64,000 nucleotides of DNA. Origin: Butyrivibrio proteoclasticus B316 (GTDB lineage: Bacteria; Bacillota; Clostridia; Lachnospirales; Lachnospiraceae). Of the stretch, positions 34,673-42,876 are shown one piece after another. The notes under the pieces are model-generated. The model did not search any database, was not told the origin of the DNA, and saw only the letters and a list, made by a program, of their open reading frames with translations. Positions within the stretch are counted from its first letter, which is position 1; each line of letters starts with the position of its first letter. The position numbers and the translations under genes were made by a program. The DNA is taken from assembly GCF_000145035.1 (NCBI RefSeq), contig NC_014388.1:77501-141500 (forward strand), in the 5' to 3' direction.

Positions 34673-36802
34673 ATGAAGATTAAGAAACTGAAATATATTG
34701 GAGTTATCATGGCGGCTGTAGTCACTATGGCAGGATGCGGAAATACTACGAGTACAGAAGCGCCTGTAGTAAATGAGTCTACAGATACCGATAACATTGA
34801 TAATGCCAATGCAAATGAGACTACAGACAGCGAGACCGTTGATAATGCAAAAGAAAATTCAGATGAAAGCACTGAGAAGTCTGAGCGTGCTTATGCTGCT
34901 CCAAAGGAGAAAGTCGACAGTGTGACACCGCAGGATGACCTTGATCTTACGCAGGATGTATTTGTTAAAAAGATTGATGGAATATCTGATGATTTTATCT
35001 GCGGAATGGATGCATCATCTGTGCAGGTCCTTGAGAACAGCGGAGTTCGCTACTATGATTTTGAGGGAAAAGAGTGTGATGTATTCAAGACTCTTTCTGA
35101 GGCAGGAGTTAACTACATCAGACTGAGAGTGTGGAACGACCCTTATAACGAGGAAGGCTATGGTTACGGCGGCGGAAACAATGACATTGAGACCGCGCTG
35201 GCCCTTGGAAAAAGAGCTACAGAGTATGGAATGAAAGTCTGCATTGATTTCCACTATTCCGATTTCTGGGCAGATCCTAAGAGGCAGCTTGTTCCCAAGG
35301 CATGGGAAGGCATGAGTGTAAATGAAAAGAGTGTTGCACTTCACGATTATACGTTGGAGTGCCTTAACATGCTCCTTGAAAACGGCGTTGATGTTGGAAT
35401 GGTGCAGATTGGTAACGAGATCAACTACGGAATGAGCGGAGAGTCGCTACAGGCGAATGTGACAAAGCTTCTTAGTGAGGGAAGCAAGGCTGTAAGAGAA
35501 GCCGCTAGTTCTTTTGACAAGGATATTAAGATTGTTGTTCATTACACAAACATCGAGGATAACGAGCAGGTTAAAAACAGGGTAACAAACCTGGGGCTTG
35601 CCGGGGTTGACTATGATTATATCGGCCTTTCTTATTATCCTTTCTGGGACGGCGATTTTGAAAACATGCAGTCCGTAGTGAAGATGATAAGAGATGAGTT
35701 TGGAAAAGAGGTATTTCTTGCGGAGACTTCTTATTGCTATACAGCTGTGGACGGTGATGGAAGCGGAAATAGCGTATCCGGAACGGATGATATAGTGGAC
35801 GGATATCCTGCAACAGTGCAGGGACAGGCCAACATGCTTCGCGACACCATGGCAGCGGCAAGTGACGCAGGTGCGCTGGGAATTTTCTACTGGGAAGGTG
35901 TATGGCTTCCTGTTGGTGCCGCTACTGATGATAACTCTTCAATCTGGGAGACCTACGGAAGCGGCTGGGCAAGTAGTTACGCAGGAAAATATGACCCAGA
36001 TGACGCAGGACTTTACTACGGCGGATGCTCCTGGGAGAATCAGGCGCTCTTTAGCTTTGACGGACATCCACTGCCATCACTTAATACCTTCAAGTATGTA
36101 AAGACAGGACATGATGCAGAGCTTAGAATCGATGCAGTTCCTGATGTATATTTGTCTTTTACCACAGGAGAAGAAGTTAAACTTCCTGAGACAGTTAGCG
36201 TAATATATAACGATACTTCCAAGAATAAAGACGTTGCAGTTAATTGGGACATAGAAGCTGCTTCCAAGATAGACAATTCGGTGGCAGGAAAATATGAGAT
36301 TTGCGGCACTGTAGATGATGGCAGTGCGCTCACCTGCTACATAGAAGTCAATCTTCCAAATGCAGTATTGAACCCAAGCTTTGAAGAGGACGACACATCC
36401 ATGTGGGAGGTCAGAGCGGAAGGGTCTGATATAACCGACTATCAGGACAAAGCAGACGATGCTCACACGGGAACAAAGGCACTACATTTCTGGGCAGGAG
36501 ATGGCAAGTCAGAATTTAAGTTATTCCAGAAGATAGACGGATTATCTGCAGGAACATACAGCCTTCAGTGCTTTGCTCAGGGCGGCGACATGACAGACGA
36601 CTCCGAGCTTATTCTCTATGCGCTAGTTAATGGCAAGACTTATTCCGAGTCCTTTATGGTAACTAATTGGGCAGAGTGGAAGAATCCGGTGATCGATGAC
36701 ATAGAGATTGCAGATGGCGATTCTGTAGAAATTGGTGTCCACTACAAGGTCAACAAAGGAAGCTGGGGAACAGTCGACGACTTCGTGCTTGAAAAGAAAT
36801 AA
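34673..36802 (+). CDS. ganB: Secreted GH53 endo-beta-1,4-galactanase with Ig-like and CBM61-like domains
   Basis: Hydrolyses beta-1,4-galactan side chains of type I arabinogalactan in pectin. The lipoprotein signal has lipobox TMAGC, so the enzyme is cell-surface bound; an acidic Thr/Asp-rich linker follows (about 25-85). The GH53 barrel covers about 100-490, with acid/base E249 (QIGNEINYG) and nucleophile E351 (FLAETSY). Residues about 490-560 resemble a bacterial Ig-like domain (VKLPETVSVIYND...VNWD). Residues about 565-709 (NAVLNPSFEEDDTSMWE...) resemble galactan-binding CBM61. AAAGGAACG lies before the ATG. The next gene shares a similar signal region and may be co-transcribed. Confidence 0.92.
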   Translation: MKIKKLKYIGVIMAAVVTMAGCGNTTSTEAPVVNESTDTDNIDNANANETTDSETVDNAKENSDESTEKSERAYAAPKEKVDSVTPQDDLDLTQDVFVKKIDGISDDFICGMDASSVQVLENSGVRYYDFEGKECDVFKTLSEAGVNYIRLRVWNDPYNEEGYGYGGGNNDIETALALGKRATEYGMKVCIDFHYSDFWADPKRQLVPKAWEGMSVNEKSVALHDYTLECLNMLLENGVDVGMVQIGNEINYGMSGESLQANVTKLLSEGSKAVREAASSFDKDIKIVVHYTNIEDNEQVKNRVTNLGLAGVDYDYIGLSYYPFWDGDFENMQSVVKMIRDEFGKEVFLAETSYCYTAVDGDGSGNSVSGTDDIVDGYPATVQGQANMLRDTMAAASDAGALGIFYWEGVWLPVGAATDDNSSIWETYGSGWASSYAGKYDPDDAGLYYGGCSWENQALFSFDGHPLPSLNTFKYVKTGHDAELRIDAVPDVYLSFTTGEEVKLPETVSVIYNDTSKNKDVAVNWDIEAASKIDNSVAGKYEICGTVDDGSALTCYIEVNLPNAVLNPSFEEDDTSMWEVRAEGSDITDYQDKADDAHTGTKALHFWAGDGKSEFKLFQKIDGLSAGTYSLQCFAQGGDMTDDSELILYALVNGKTYSESFMVTNWAEWKNPVIDDIEIADGDSVEIGVHYKVNKGSWGTVDDFVLEKK

Positions 36803-36826
36803 TATCAGACTACAAGGAAAGTGACT

Positions 36827-37903
36827 ATGAAGTTTAAGAAACTAAGATTTTGGGGAATTATTATGGCCGCTGCGATCAGTATGGCCGGATGTGCACGTAC
36901 TACTAGTGTAGATACGACATTATCAAACGAGGCAGAAGTCAGCGGGCCTACTGAAACTCCAGAAGCTACTGAAATATCAAAAGCTACAGCGGCAACAGAA
37001 GTAACAGAAGCTACAGAAGCTGGCAGACTTGTGGCAGGTTTTGTTATAGAAGAGAATGATACAAAAGATACGCAAAAAAAGAAGATGTATCCTTATGTAG
37101 TAAGGACTGAGTCTACGGTATGGTATCTTGCAGCAGATGATATTGAACTTATGGGTGAAGAAGCCTTTTTTGCAGGATTAGAAGAAGTCCTGGGAATGAT
37201 TGATCAGGACTATGCGGATGCCAGAAAAGCTTTGGAAGATTATATTAGCGAAGAAGTTCAGCCGGTCGTAATCTATACAGATTTTTGCAACAAGGCGGAG
37301 ATTTCCGCTACTGCCGGAGCATATTGCCACCCGGTAAGCCATTTTATTAAAGTGTTCGGCGACTGGAAACAGGCTGAATATGCGCTCTTGCATGAATATG
37401 TGCATTACCTTACTTTTATATATACTAAGGAAAAGCCGGATTCTAATTTTGCCTCGGAAGGAATTGCTGAGTATATATCAATGCTGGTCTGCGAAAATAG
37501 AATGTGTAAAAAGGCAAATTTTGGAGCACCGGAGGAATATTTGGAAAAACTCAAAAATACTGACTTTTGGGATGCTGAGGAAGATGCCATTAAGCTTAAG
37601 GATATTTATCTTTACAATGGTTTAGTCTATGCAAATGGAGCATATATTGGTCAGGAGTACCAAAATGTTGAACTCGCCATTGTTGAAAGAACTGATGAAA
37701 TGCAGCAGTATATGCATGCAAATGACTGTTCATACGAAGAGGCAGGCTGCATAACAGCATATCTTGTAGAGACTTATGGCCTGGACACGGTTATGGATAA
37801 TCTTGATAAAAATCTCATGACCATGTCAGAAATGGTCTATGGAAAAGAGTTTTCAGAAGTTTATAAGGATTTTGTGATATGGATCGCTTTAATCAGCGGT
37901 TAA
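36827..37903 (+). CDS. Lipoprotein zinc metallopeptidase-like protein (HExxH)
   Basis: The lipoprotein signal (MKFKKLRFWGIIMAAAISMAGC) closely resembles that of the GH53 protein just upstream. A Thr/Glu-rich linker with repeated ATE units follows (about 45-70). The peptidase motif is H189-E-Y-V-H193 in LLHEYVHYLTF, with E211 and E215 in SEGIAEY as candidate third zinc ligand, the gluzincin pattern. The target is unknown. The start ATG 36827 is preceded by AAGGAAA; an in-frame GTG at 36821 is less likely. It lies 24 bp after GH53, so the two probably form one operon that ends at the terminator at 37998. Confidence 0.7.
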   Translation: MKFKKLRFWGIIMAAAISMAGCARTTSVDTTLSNEAEVSGPTETPEATEISKATAATEVTEATEAGRLVAGFVIEENDTKDTQKKKMYPYVVRTESTVWYLAADDIELMGEEAFFAGLEEVLGMIDQDYADARKALEDYISEEVQPVVIYTDFCNKAEISATAGAYCHPVSHFIKVFGDWKQAEYALLHEYVHYLTFIYTKEKPDSNFASEGIAEYISMLVCENRMCKKANFGAPEEYLEKLKNTDFWDAEEDAIKLKDIYLYNGLVYANGAYIGQEYQNVELAIVERTDEMQQYMHANDCSYEEAGCITAYLVETYGLDTVMDNLDKNLMTMSEMVYGKEFSEVYKDFVIWIALISG

Positions 37904-37997
37904 AAGAATTTTTTACCGCTTACCGCTGGATAATAAGATATATTGATGTATAATACTATAAAGCAGATGATCCGAAATACATAATAGTTAAGGGATT

Positions 37998-38044
37998 ATC
38001 CGGATATCAATGGACTGAAAAGACCATGGTATCCGGATTTTTGT
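37998..38044 (+). terminator. Rho-independent terminator
   Basis: The arms ATCCGGATA (37998-38006) and TATCCGGAT (38030-38038), with an inner ATGG/CCAT pairing, are followed by TTTTTG. It ends the GH53-metallopeptidase operon and separates it from the recombinase-nuclease gene. Confidence 0.85.
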
Positions 38045-38067
38045 TTGTATTGTGTAGGAGGGATAAT

Positions 38068-38871
38068 GTGAATAAGACGACTGTAGAATTAAGCAAAAGG
38101 CAGTACAAAGAGATCATTAAAACCATGAGAGAAGGTGGAACCGGCTTTAGACCTAATGTAAGGATTGCAACAGCACTAGTGATTGAGGCAAATCTGGGCC
38201 TCAGAATAGAAGATATCCTCAGCTTGAAACTTGGCGACATCATAGCGGATGGGAACAGGTACAGATTCAATATTGTGGAAAAGAAAACAGGGAAGAAGCG
38301 AGTTTTTACAGTTCCCAAAACGATTTATAAATACCTACAGAGATATGCGGACAAAAATGGAAAAACACAAGATGATATCCTGTTTGATGTATGCGAAAGG
38401 CAGGTTCAACAGCTGCTCAAAACTATCTGCGATTATCTGGGATATGAGAACATTGGAACAAGATACTATGATTATTTGGAAAAATCCGGACATGATTGTG
38501 ATGGTATCAAGTTATCTGGGGAGATTATAGTTGAGACGTTTTTAAAAAAGAATTCCATCAGATTTAAAACGCAACGTGATACTTTACAATGTATTAATCC
38601 TGATACTGGTTATGTTATGCCATATGATTTTGAGATAATCGGAAAAAGAATACTTATTGAGGTTCAAGGAGAGCAGCATAGATCATTTATTCCAAGGTTT
38701 CATGTTACTGAAGAAGGTTTCGAGTATCAGAAGAAAAAAGATGAGTATAAGAAGAGTTTTGCTGAGGGGAAAGGATATAAGCTCATCGAAATTTGGTATG
38801 ATGAACTCGAAAATGAAGCATATAAGAACAAAATTATTGATGCGTTACAAATCGGAAAACTAGGAGCGTAG
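38068..38871 (+). CDS. Chimera: truncated tyrosine-recombinase domain joined to a PD-(D/E)XK-like nuclease
   Basis: Residues about 1-135 look like the first part of a tyrosine-recombinase catalytic domain: TALVIEANLGLRIEDILSLKLGD holds the first catalytic Arg (R46), and NIVEKKTGKKRVFTVPK the beta-hairpin Lys. The HxxR box and the tyrosine are absent. From about residue 150 the sequence becomes a restriction-like endonuclease: SGEIIVETFLKKNSIRF, then PYDFEIIGKRILIEVQGEQH with D near 187 and E198-x-Q200, the arrangement in DUF559/Vsr-like nucleases. It cannot recombine alone but may bind and cut DNA. Start GTG 38068 follows AGGAGGG by 4-5 nt. It lies just left of the 39-55 kb island and between two terminators. 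Confidence 0.7.
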   Translation: MNKTTVELSKRQYKEIIKTMREGGTGFRPNVRIATALVIEANLGLRIEDILSLKLGDIIADGNRYRFNIVEKKTGKKRVFTVPKTIYKYLQRYADKNGKTQDDILFDVCERQVQQLLKTICDYLGYENIGTRYYDYLEKSGHDCDGIKLSGEIIVETFLKKNSIRFKTQRDTLQCINPDTGYVMPYDFEIIGKRILIEVQGEQHRSFIPRFHVTEEGFEYQKKKDEYKKSFAEGKGYKLIEIWYDELENEAYKNKIIDALQIGKLGA

Positions 38872-38886
38872 AAACGAAAAAAGCTA

Positions 38887-38933
38887 GGTGTCTGCCGCTG
38901 TGAAGATGTATTCACTGCGACAGGCACTTTATT
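38887..38933 (+). terminator. Rho-independent terminator (imperfect 17-bp stem)
   Basis: GTGTCTGCCGCTGTGAA (38888-38904) pairs with TTCACTGCGACAGGCAC (38911-38927) with three mismatches or wobbles, followed by TTTATTTATTT. It ends the recombinase-nuclease transcript. Confidence 0.7.
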
Positions 38934-38955
38934 TATTTAGAACACGAATTATTGC

Positions 38956-38991
38956 AATGTGCCAAAAAAGGCACATTATCATCTGTATTCT
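38956..38991 (+). promoter_or_regulatory. Island operator-promoter site 1
   Basis: The palindrome AATGTGCC-AAAAAA-GGCACATT (38956-38977) is perfect over 8-bp arms. A -10-like TATTCT starts at 38986, 28 bp after the T of TGTGCC. No good -35 exists at the standard distance; the palindrome occupies that position. It precedes the unit 39045-42764. It is one of five such sites (others at 42795, 44275, 49317, 54484). Confidence 0.75.
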
Positions 38992-39044
38992 GAACCTAAG
39001 AAATAGGGTGACTTTGTATTGCCCTAATGAGAGGAAGAATACAC

Positions 39045-39446
39045 ATGGCAAATTATTATGAAGAAGACGAAGAGCCCGTCAAGAAGAAATCCAAGAATAG
39101 CTACGAAAAGAAACTTGCTAAGTTAAAGAGCCAACTCGAAAACCATAAAGGAGAATGGCTTACCATTGAAGCCTGTCAAGAATATTACAACAGGGCACAG
39201 GCACTTCCTCCAAATGGATGCCAGGACATTGGTGAAAGAAGAAGGCTGCGTATAGAACTTCAGGAAAAGTATGGAATTGCTGAGATTGAAGCTATAAATA
39301 TCGTGAAAGGATTTCATTTTCAGGAATATGTTCAGAAATATGACAATATTAGGGAACTTAGGATTCCGAGTGAACCGTCAATTCCAGATAGGCAGTATAT
39401 AACCATCATTCAGAATGAGGGGTATTCTTTTGAAGAAAAGGACTAA
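39045..39446 (+). CDS. Charged protein of unknown function (133 aa), first gene of the island
   Basis: The protein is very acidic at the start (MANYYEEDEEPVKKK), then has a basic helical or coiled-coil stretch (KNSYEKKLAKLKSQLENHKGEW). A middle part follows with YNRAQALPPNGCQDIGERRRLRIELQ, then IPDRQYITIIQNEGYSF. I recognise no family. AGAGGAAG lies 7 nt before ATG 39045; an ATG 18 bp upstream lies before this site and is unlikely to be used. It is the first gene after operator site 1 and is followed by WYL1 and the MBL gene. Confidence 0.6.
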   Translation: MANYYEEDEEPVKKKSKNSYEKKLAKLKSQLENHKGEWLTIEACQEYYNRAQALPPNGCQDIGERRRLRIELQEKYGIAEIEAINIVKGFHFQEYVQKYDNIRELRIPSEPSIPDRQYITIIQNEGYSFEEKD

Positions 39447-39574
39447 ACGGACTATAAACATTGCATTAAAAAAGCTGAAAATGCGCAATATAGCGTGTTG
39501 GAGGTTGTAAAATTATCATGAAGAATGCACCTAATAATAAGGATAATTATAGAAATCACCCGGAGGACAGTTCT

Positions 39575-40558
39575 ATGTACGGTACCGGATCTAAGAAAAT
39601 GTTAAATATGCTGATTCTGGATATTCTTAAGGAATATTCTGATAGCGATCACAGATTGCTACAGCAGGATATTATAGATCTTCTGGATAGTAATTATGGG
39701 ATAAGTTGTGAACGGAGAGCGATAAAAAACAATATTGTTTCTCTTCAGGAGATGGAATACGAAATTGGCTATGATAAAGGGTATTTCCTAAAAAGCAGGG
39801 ATTTTACTGATGCAGAGTTAAGACTTCTGATAGATAGTATTTTTTCATCAAATGCCATTTCTGATAGGGAAGCGCACCTACTTGTAAAGAAACTTGAAAA
39901 ATATGCAAATAAGTATTTCAAATCCCATGTTTCACATATTCATAGCGTTTCAAGCGGGAAAAATACTGAAAATCAGAAGGTTATGGATTCTATAGCTGCC
40001 ATTGATACAGCTATATCCAAGGGAAAGAAGATTTCTTTTTCTTATCTTCAGTATGGGATTGATTTTAAGCTGCATCTTAAAAGAGATATCAGATATGTAG
40101 TGAGTCCTTATCAGATGATCAGTAACAAGGGAAAGTATTTCCTTATTGGCAATTATGATGTATATGATGATATCTCTCACTACAGACTGGACAGAATTGT
40201 TGATGTTGAGGTACTTGCTGATCCGCGTAAGCCTATGAAGAACGTAAAAGGCTTAGAAAATGGACTTAATATTTCAGATTATATTTCAGAGCATGTTTAT
40301 ATGTTTTCAGGTAAAAGTGAGCATATAAAACTGCGTGCCAACGAGTACCTCATGGACACACTCATTGATAACTTTGGAAAAGATTTCCGGGTAACGTTGG
40401 GAGAAGGCAATGATATTATAGTTGATCTCAAATGTAATCCGAATGCATTTTTCTACTGGGTTATGCAATATGGACAGAATACTGAAGTTTTAAGTCCAGA
40501 TAGTATGAGAGAACGTGTAAAGAAAGCTGCTTATCAGATCTATAAGAAGTATAGCTGA
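39575..40558 (+). CDS. WYL-domain transcriptional regulator (WYL1)
   Basis: The 327-residue protein has an N-terminal winged helix (about 1-70: KKMLNMLILDILKEYSD...ISCERRAIKNNIVSLQEMEYEI). A WYL domain (about 140-225) has YVVSPYQMISNKGKYFLIGNYDVYDDISHYRLDRI, and a WCX-like C-terminus follows. WYL proteins bind nucleic-acid ligands and control defence and DNA-damage genes. I set the start at ATG 39575, because GGAGGA lies 7 nt upstream and the paralogue at 48263 begins at the same point (MLKVYGTETKKMLN against MYGTGSKKMLN). An ATG at 39518 would add 19 polar residues. It is a candidate reader of the palindromes found before each unit. Confidence 0.88.
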   Translation: MYGTGSKKMLNMLILDILKEYSDSDHRLLQQDIIDLLDSNYGISCERRAIKNNIVSLQEMEYEIGYDKGYFLKSRDFTDAELRLLIDSIFSSNAISDREAHLLVKKLEKYANKYFKSHVSHIHSVSSGKNTENQKVMDSIAAIDTAISKGKKISFSYLQYGIDFKLHLKRDIRYVVSPYQMISNKGKYFLIGNYDVYDDISHYRLDRIVDVEVLADPRKPMKNVKGLENGLNISDYISEHVYMFSGKSEHIKLRANEYLMDTLIDNFGKDFRVTLGEGNDIIVDLKCNPNAFFYWVMQYGQNTEVLSPDSMRERVKKAAYQIYKKYS

Positions 40559-40580
40559 AAAGCTTGTGTAGGGAAGTAAT

Positions 40581-42764
40581 ATGGATAATAAAATAAGAGT
40601 AACTGTTTATCGAGGATCTGAACAAATAGGTGGATGTTGTACAGAGATATCATACAAAGACACTCGTATAGCTATTGATTTTGGTAGCCCACTTCCAGAG
40701 GATGATGCTAAGGAACTGGATGTTATAGGGCTGACTAAAGGGAAAAGTGCATTTGATGCTGTGTTGTTTACTCATTATCATGGTGATCACGTTGGAGAAA
40801 TAGGAAGAATTAATTCTGATATACCGGTGTATATGGGAGGTTTTGCTAAAGATGTTATAGCAGCTTATAAAGGGTATAATCCACATTTCTTTGCTGATGT
40901 CGATATAGACAGAATAGATGAACTTGTCGCTGGAAATGAAATAACAATAGGATCATTGCGGATAATGCCTATATTATCAGATCATTCGGCTGCTGAGTCC
41001 TTCATGTTTCTTATACAGGCTGACAATTTTCAAATACTTCATACTGGAGATTTTAGGCTGCATGGCTTGTACAGAGAAGAACTTCTTTCAAGTGTAAAAA
41101 AGTTAGGGAAGATAGACCTTTTGATCACAGAAGGGACTACGTTATCCAGAAAAGAAAATGCGAACAAAGCGTATACAGAAGAAGTAGTGGAAGAATTTAT
41201 GCGGAATTGTGTCTATGAGAATAAGTACTGCTTTACCATTCTTTCATCAACCAACTTTGATAGATTTAAAGATATTTCAGATAGCGTTGATAGGTATCGT
41301 ATGGATAACTATCCTAGAGGAAAATACTTTGTTATAGATGAATTTCAGAAATCTCTGTTTGAGATAGCTGAGAAGAGGCTTCCGGATAGGTACTTATTTA
41401 GGACCAAGACTACATATGGTAAGAACATTGATGCAGGCATGGAAGATAAGGGATTTATCATGATGATTCGTGCAAGTAAGGCAGATCATGAGGCTTTGCT
41501 ACGAAAATATCTAGAAGAATATCCAGAGAAAACAGTCCTTATTTATTCCATGTGGTCAGGCTATATGAAAAAAGGGAAGCTTAAAGAACTAACAGATATG
41601 GCTCGCACTAAGGGATGCTTAAGGGTAATCCATTCTTCTGGGCACGTAACAAAACATGATCTTGAAAGCTTTATTGAGATGGTGGAATCAGAGAAGGTGA
41701 TTGTAATACATACAGAAAAATCGGAGGGATTAGATAATCTTAAGAATCAGATTTCTATTGAAGATGGAGAAACAAAGGAATTTGATGGAAGATATATGGA
41801 TAAACTAAGACTTTCAAAAAAAATAACTAGGGATGATAGTGGCAATTGCGTGATTTTAAAATTAAACGGAAAAACTATTAAAGAAGACAATATGCAGACG
41901 GCTTCAAATGCGTTTGAAGGATGGGCATGCGCAATTAGGGCTAAAGAAAACAAAGAGGTTGTTTTAGATGTGGATAAGGAAACAATAAGTGAGATATGCC
42001 TAAATGATTCTGAATATACAGCGGCTGGGAATGGTCATATATGTAGATTTTTATATAGAGTTATTAAGTTCCAAGAACAATATAAGTGGTTTTCCCTTAC
42101 AGAGAATCTTAAAGGGATTGTAAAAGACTTTAATGACTATCTAAGTAAAAAGGATATTTCTTTTGTGAATAATCCGCCAACTAAGGATGCTGAGGACAAT
42201 AGTAATAAGGAAAATCTTATTGAATCAAAGTTAGCAGAAAAGCAAAAACTAAGGGAAATCATAGGGGATACTATAGATTCTGACGTTTATCGCCAGTTAC
42301 CAGTGGGATTGTTTGTCAATGAAAAAAGTAAAGATAACGCAATCTTTACATGTGGCCATTCAGCGATTGATCTTTGGAGTATTAAAGACGATACCATTAG
42401 TATTGTGGAATTAAAAGCAAAGAACAGAATGATTGGCATAATAACGGAGATATTCTTTTATGTAAACTACATGAATGATTTTATTAGTCCAAGAAGTCAA
42501 TATAGATTTGAATTTGCTAAACCATTAAAATATTCGCAAGACAGTGACGACAGGGGCTATTCAAAATTATATGATTCTACTAAAAATGAAGAAATAAAAA
42601 AGGTAGTAGGAATAATGTTAGCAGATGATGAAGACGGATTCCATACATATATTGACCAGTCAGTGATAGATGTTATGAATGATAATGAAGCTAAGTTGAA
42701 GTATATGAGAGCAATGTACCATATCACGGATTTTAGTATTATCAAATCTAAAAAAGAGAATTGA
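40581..42764 (+). CDS. Metallo-beta-lactamase-fold (RNase J/beta-CASP-like) protein with PD-(D/E)XK-like C-terminus
   Basis: Residues 1-400 form an MBL hydrolase related to RNase J and CPSF-73: motif II is TH65YHGDH70 and later ligands sit in LSDHSAAES and LHTGDFRLHG. A beta-CASP-like insertion contains FTILSSTNFDRF and LIYSMWSGYM, and the segment ends IHSSGHVTKHDL, the C-terminal GHV/TKH metal motif. Residues about 440-560 are unassigned. Residues about 575-680 carry D597 (AIDLWSIKDD) and E610-L-K612 (IVELKAK), the D-x(n)-E-x-K core of PD-(D/E)XK nucleases. At 727 residues it is far longer than RNase J. It likely cleaves RNA or single-stranded DNA. Last gene of the first unit, 22 bp after WYL1. 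Confidence 0.82.
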   Translation: MDNKIRVTVYRGSEQIGGCCTEISYKDTRIAIDFGSPLPEDDAKELDVIGLTKGKSAFDAVLFTHYHGDHVGEIGRINSDIPVYMGGFAKDVIAAYKGYNPHFFADVDIDRIDELVAGNEITIGSLRIMPILSDHSAAESFMFLIQADNFQILHTGDFRLHGLYREELLSSVKKLGKIDLLITEGTTLSRKENANKAYTEEVVEEFMRNCVYENKYCFTILSSTNFDRFKDISDSVDRYRMDNYPRGKYFVIDEFQKSLFEIAEKRLPDRYLFRTKTTYGKNIDAGMEDKGFIMMIRASKADHEALLRKYLEEYPEKTVLIYSMWSGYMKKGKLKELTDMARTKGCLRVIHSSGHVTKHDLESFIEMVESEKVIVIHTEKSEGLDNLKNQISIEDGETKEFDGRYMDKLRLSKKITRDDSGNCVILKLNGKTIKEDNMQTASNAFEGWACAIRAKENKEVVLDVDKETISEICLNDSEYTAAGNGHICRFLYRVIKFQEQYKWFSLTENLKGIVKDFNDYLSKKDISFVNNPPTKDAEDNSNKENLIESKLAEKQKLREIIGDTIDSDVYRQLPVGLFVNEKSKDNAIFTCGHSAIDLWSIKDDTISIVELKAKNRMIGIITEIFFYVNYMNDFISPRSQYRFEFAKPLKYSQDSDDRGYSKLYDSTKNEEIKKVVGIMLADDEDGFHTYIDQSVIDVMNDNEAKLKYMRAMYHITDFSIIKSKKEN

Positions 42765-42794
42765 GAATATTACGCTGTTTTGTTACAGATAGGC

Positions 42795-42830
42795 AATGTG
42801 CTAAAAATGGCACATTGCTTTTCTTATTAT
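42795..42830 (+). promoter_or_regulatory. Island operator-promoter site 2
   Basis: GCAATGTGC-taaaaatg-GCACATTGC (42793-42818) is a perfect 9-bp inverted repeat containing the shared TGTGCT-AAAAAT-GGCACA core. The -10-like TATTAT starts at 42825, 28 bp from the core start, as in site 1. T residues after the palindrome mean it could also end the upstream transcript. It precedes the FtsH-like gene. Confidence 0.75.
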
Positions 42831-42876
42831 GTGATTGTAAAGGTACACAAGTGATACATGAGAAAGGAAAAGAAAA

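Noticed and set aside
38026-38067. Upstream start at ATG 38026 for the recombinase-nuclease gene
   Set aside because: It lies inside the terminator hairpin and has no ribosome site; GTG 38068 has AGGAGGG at the right distance.
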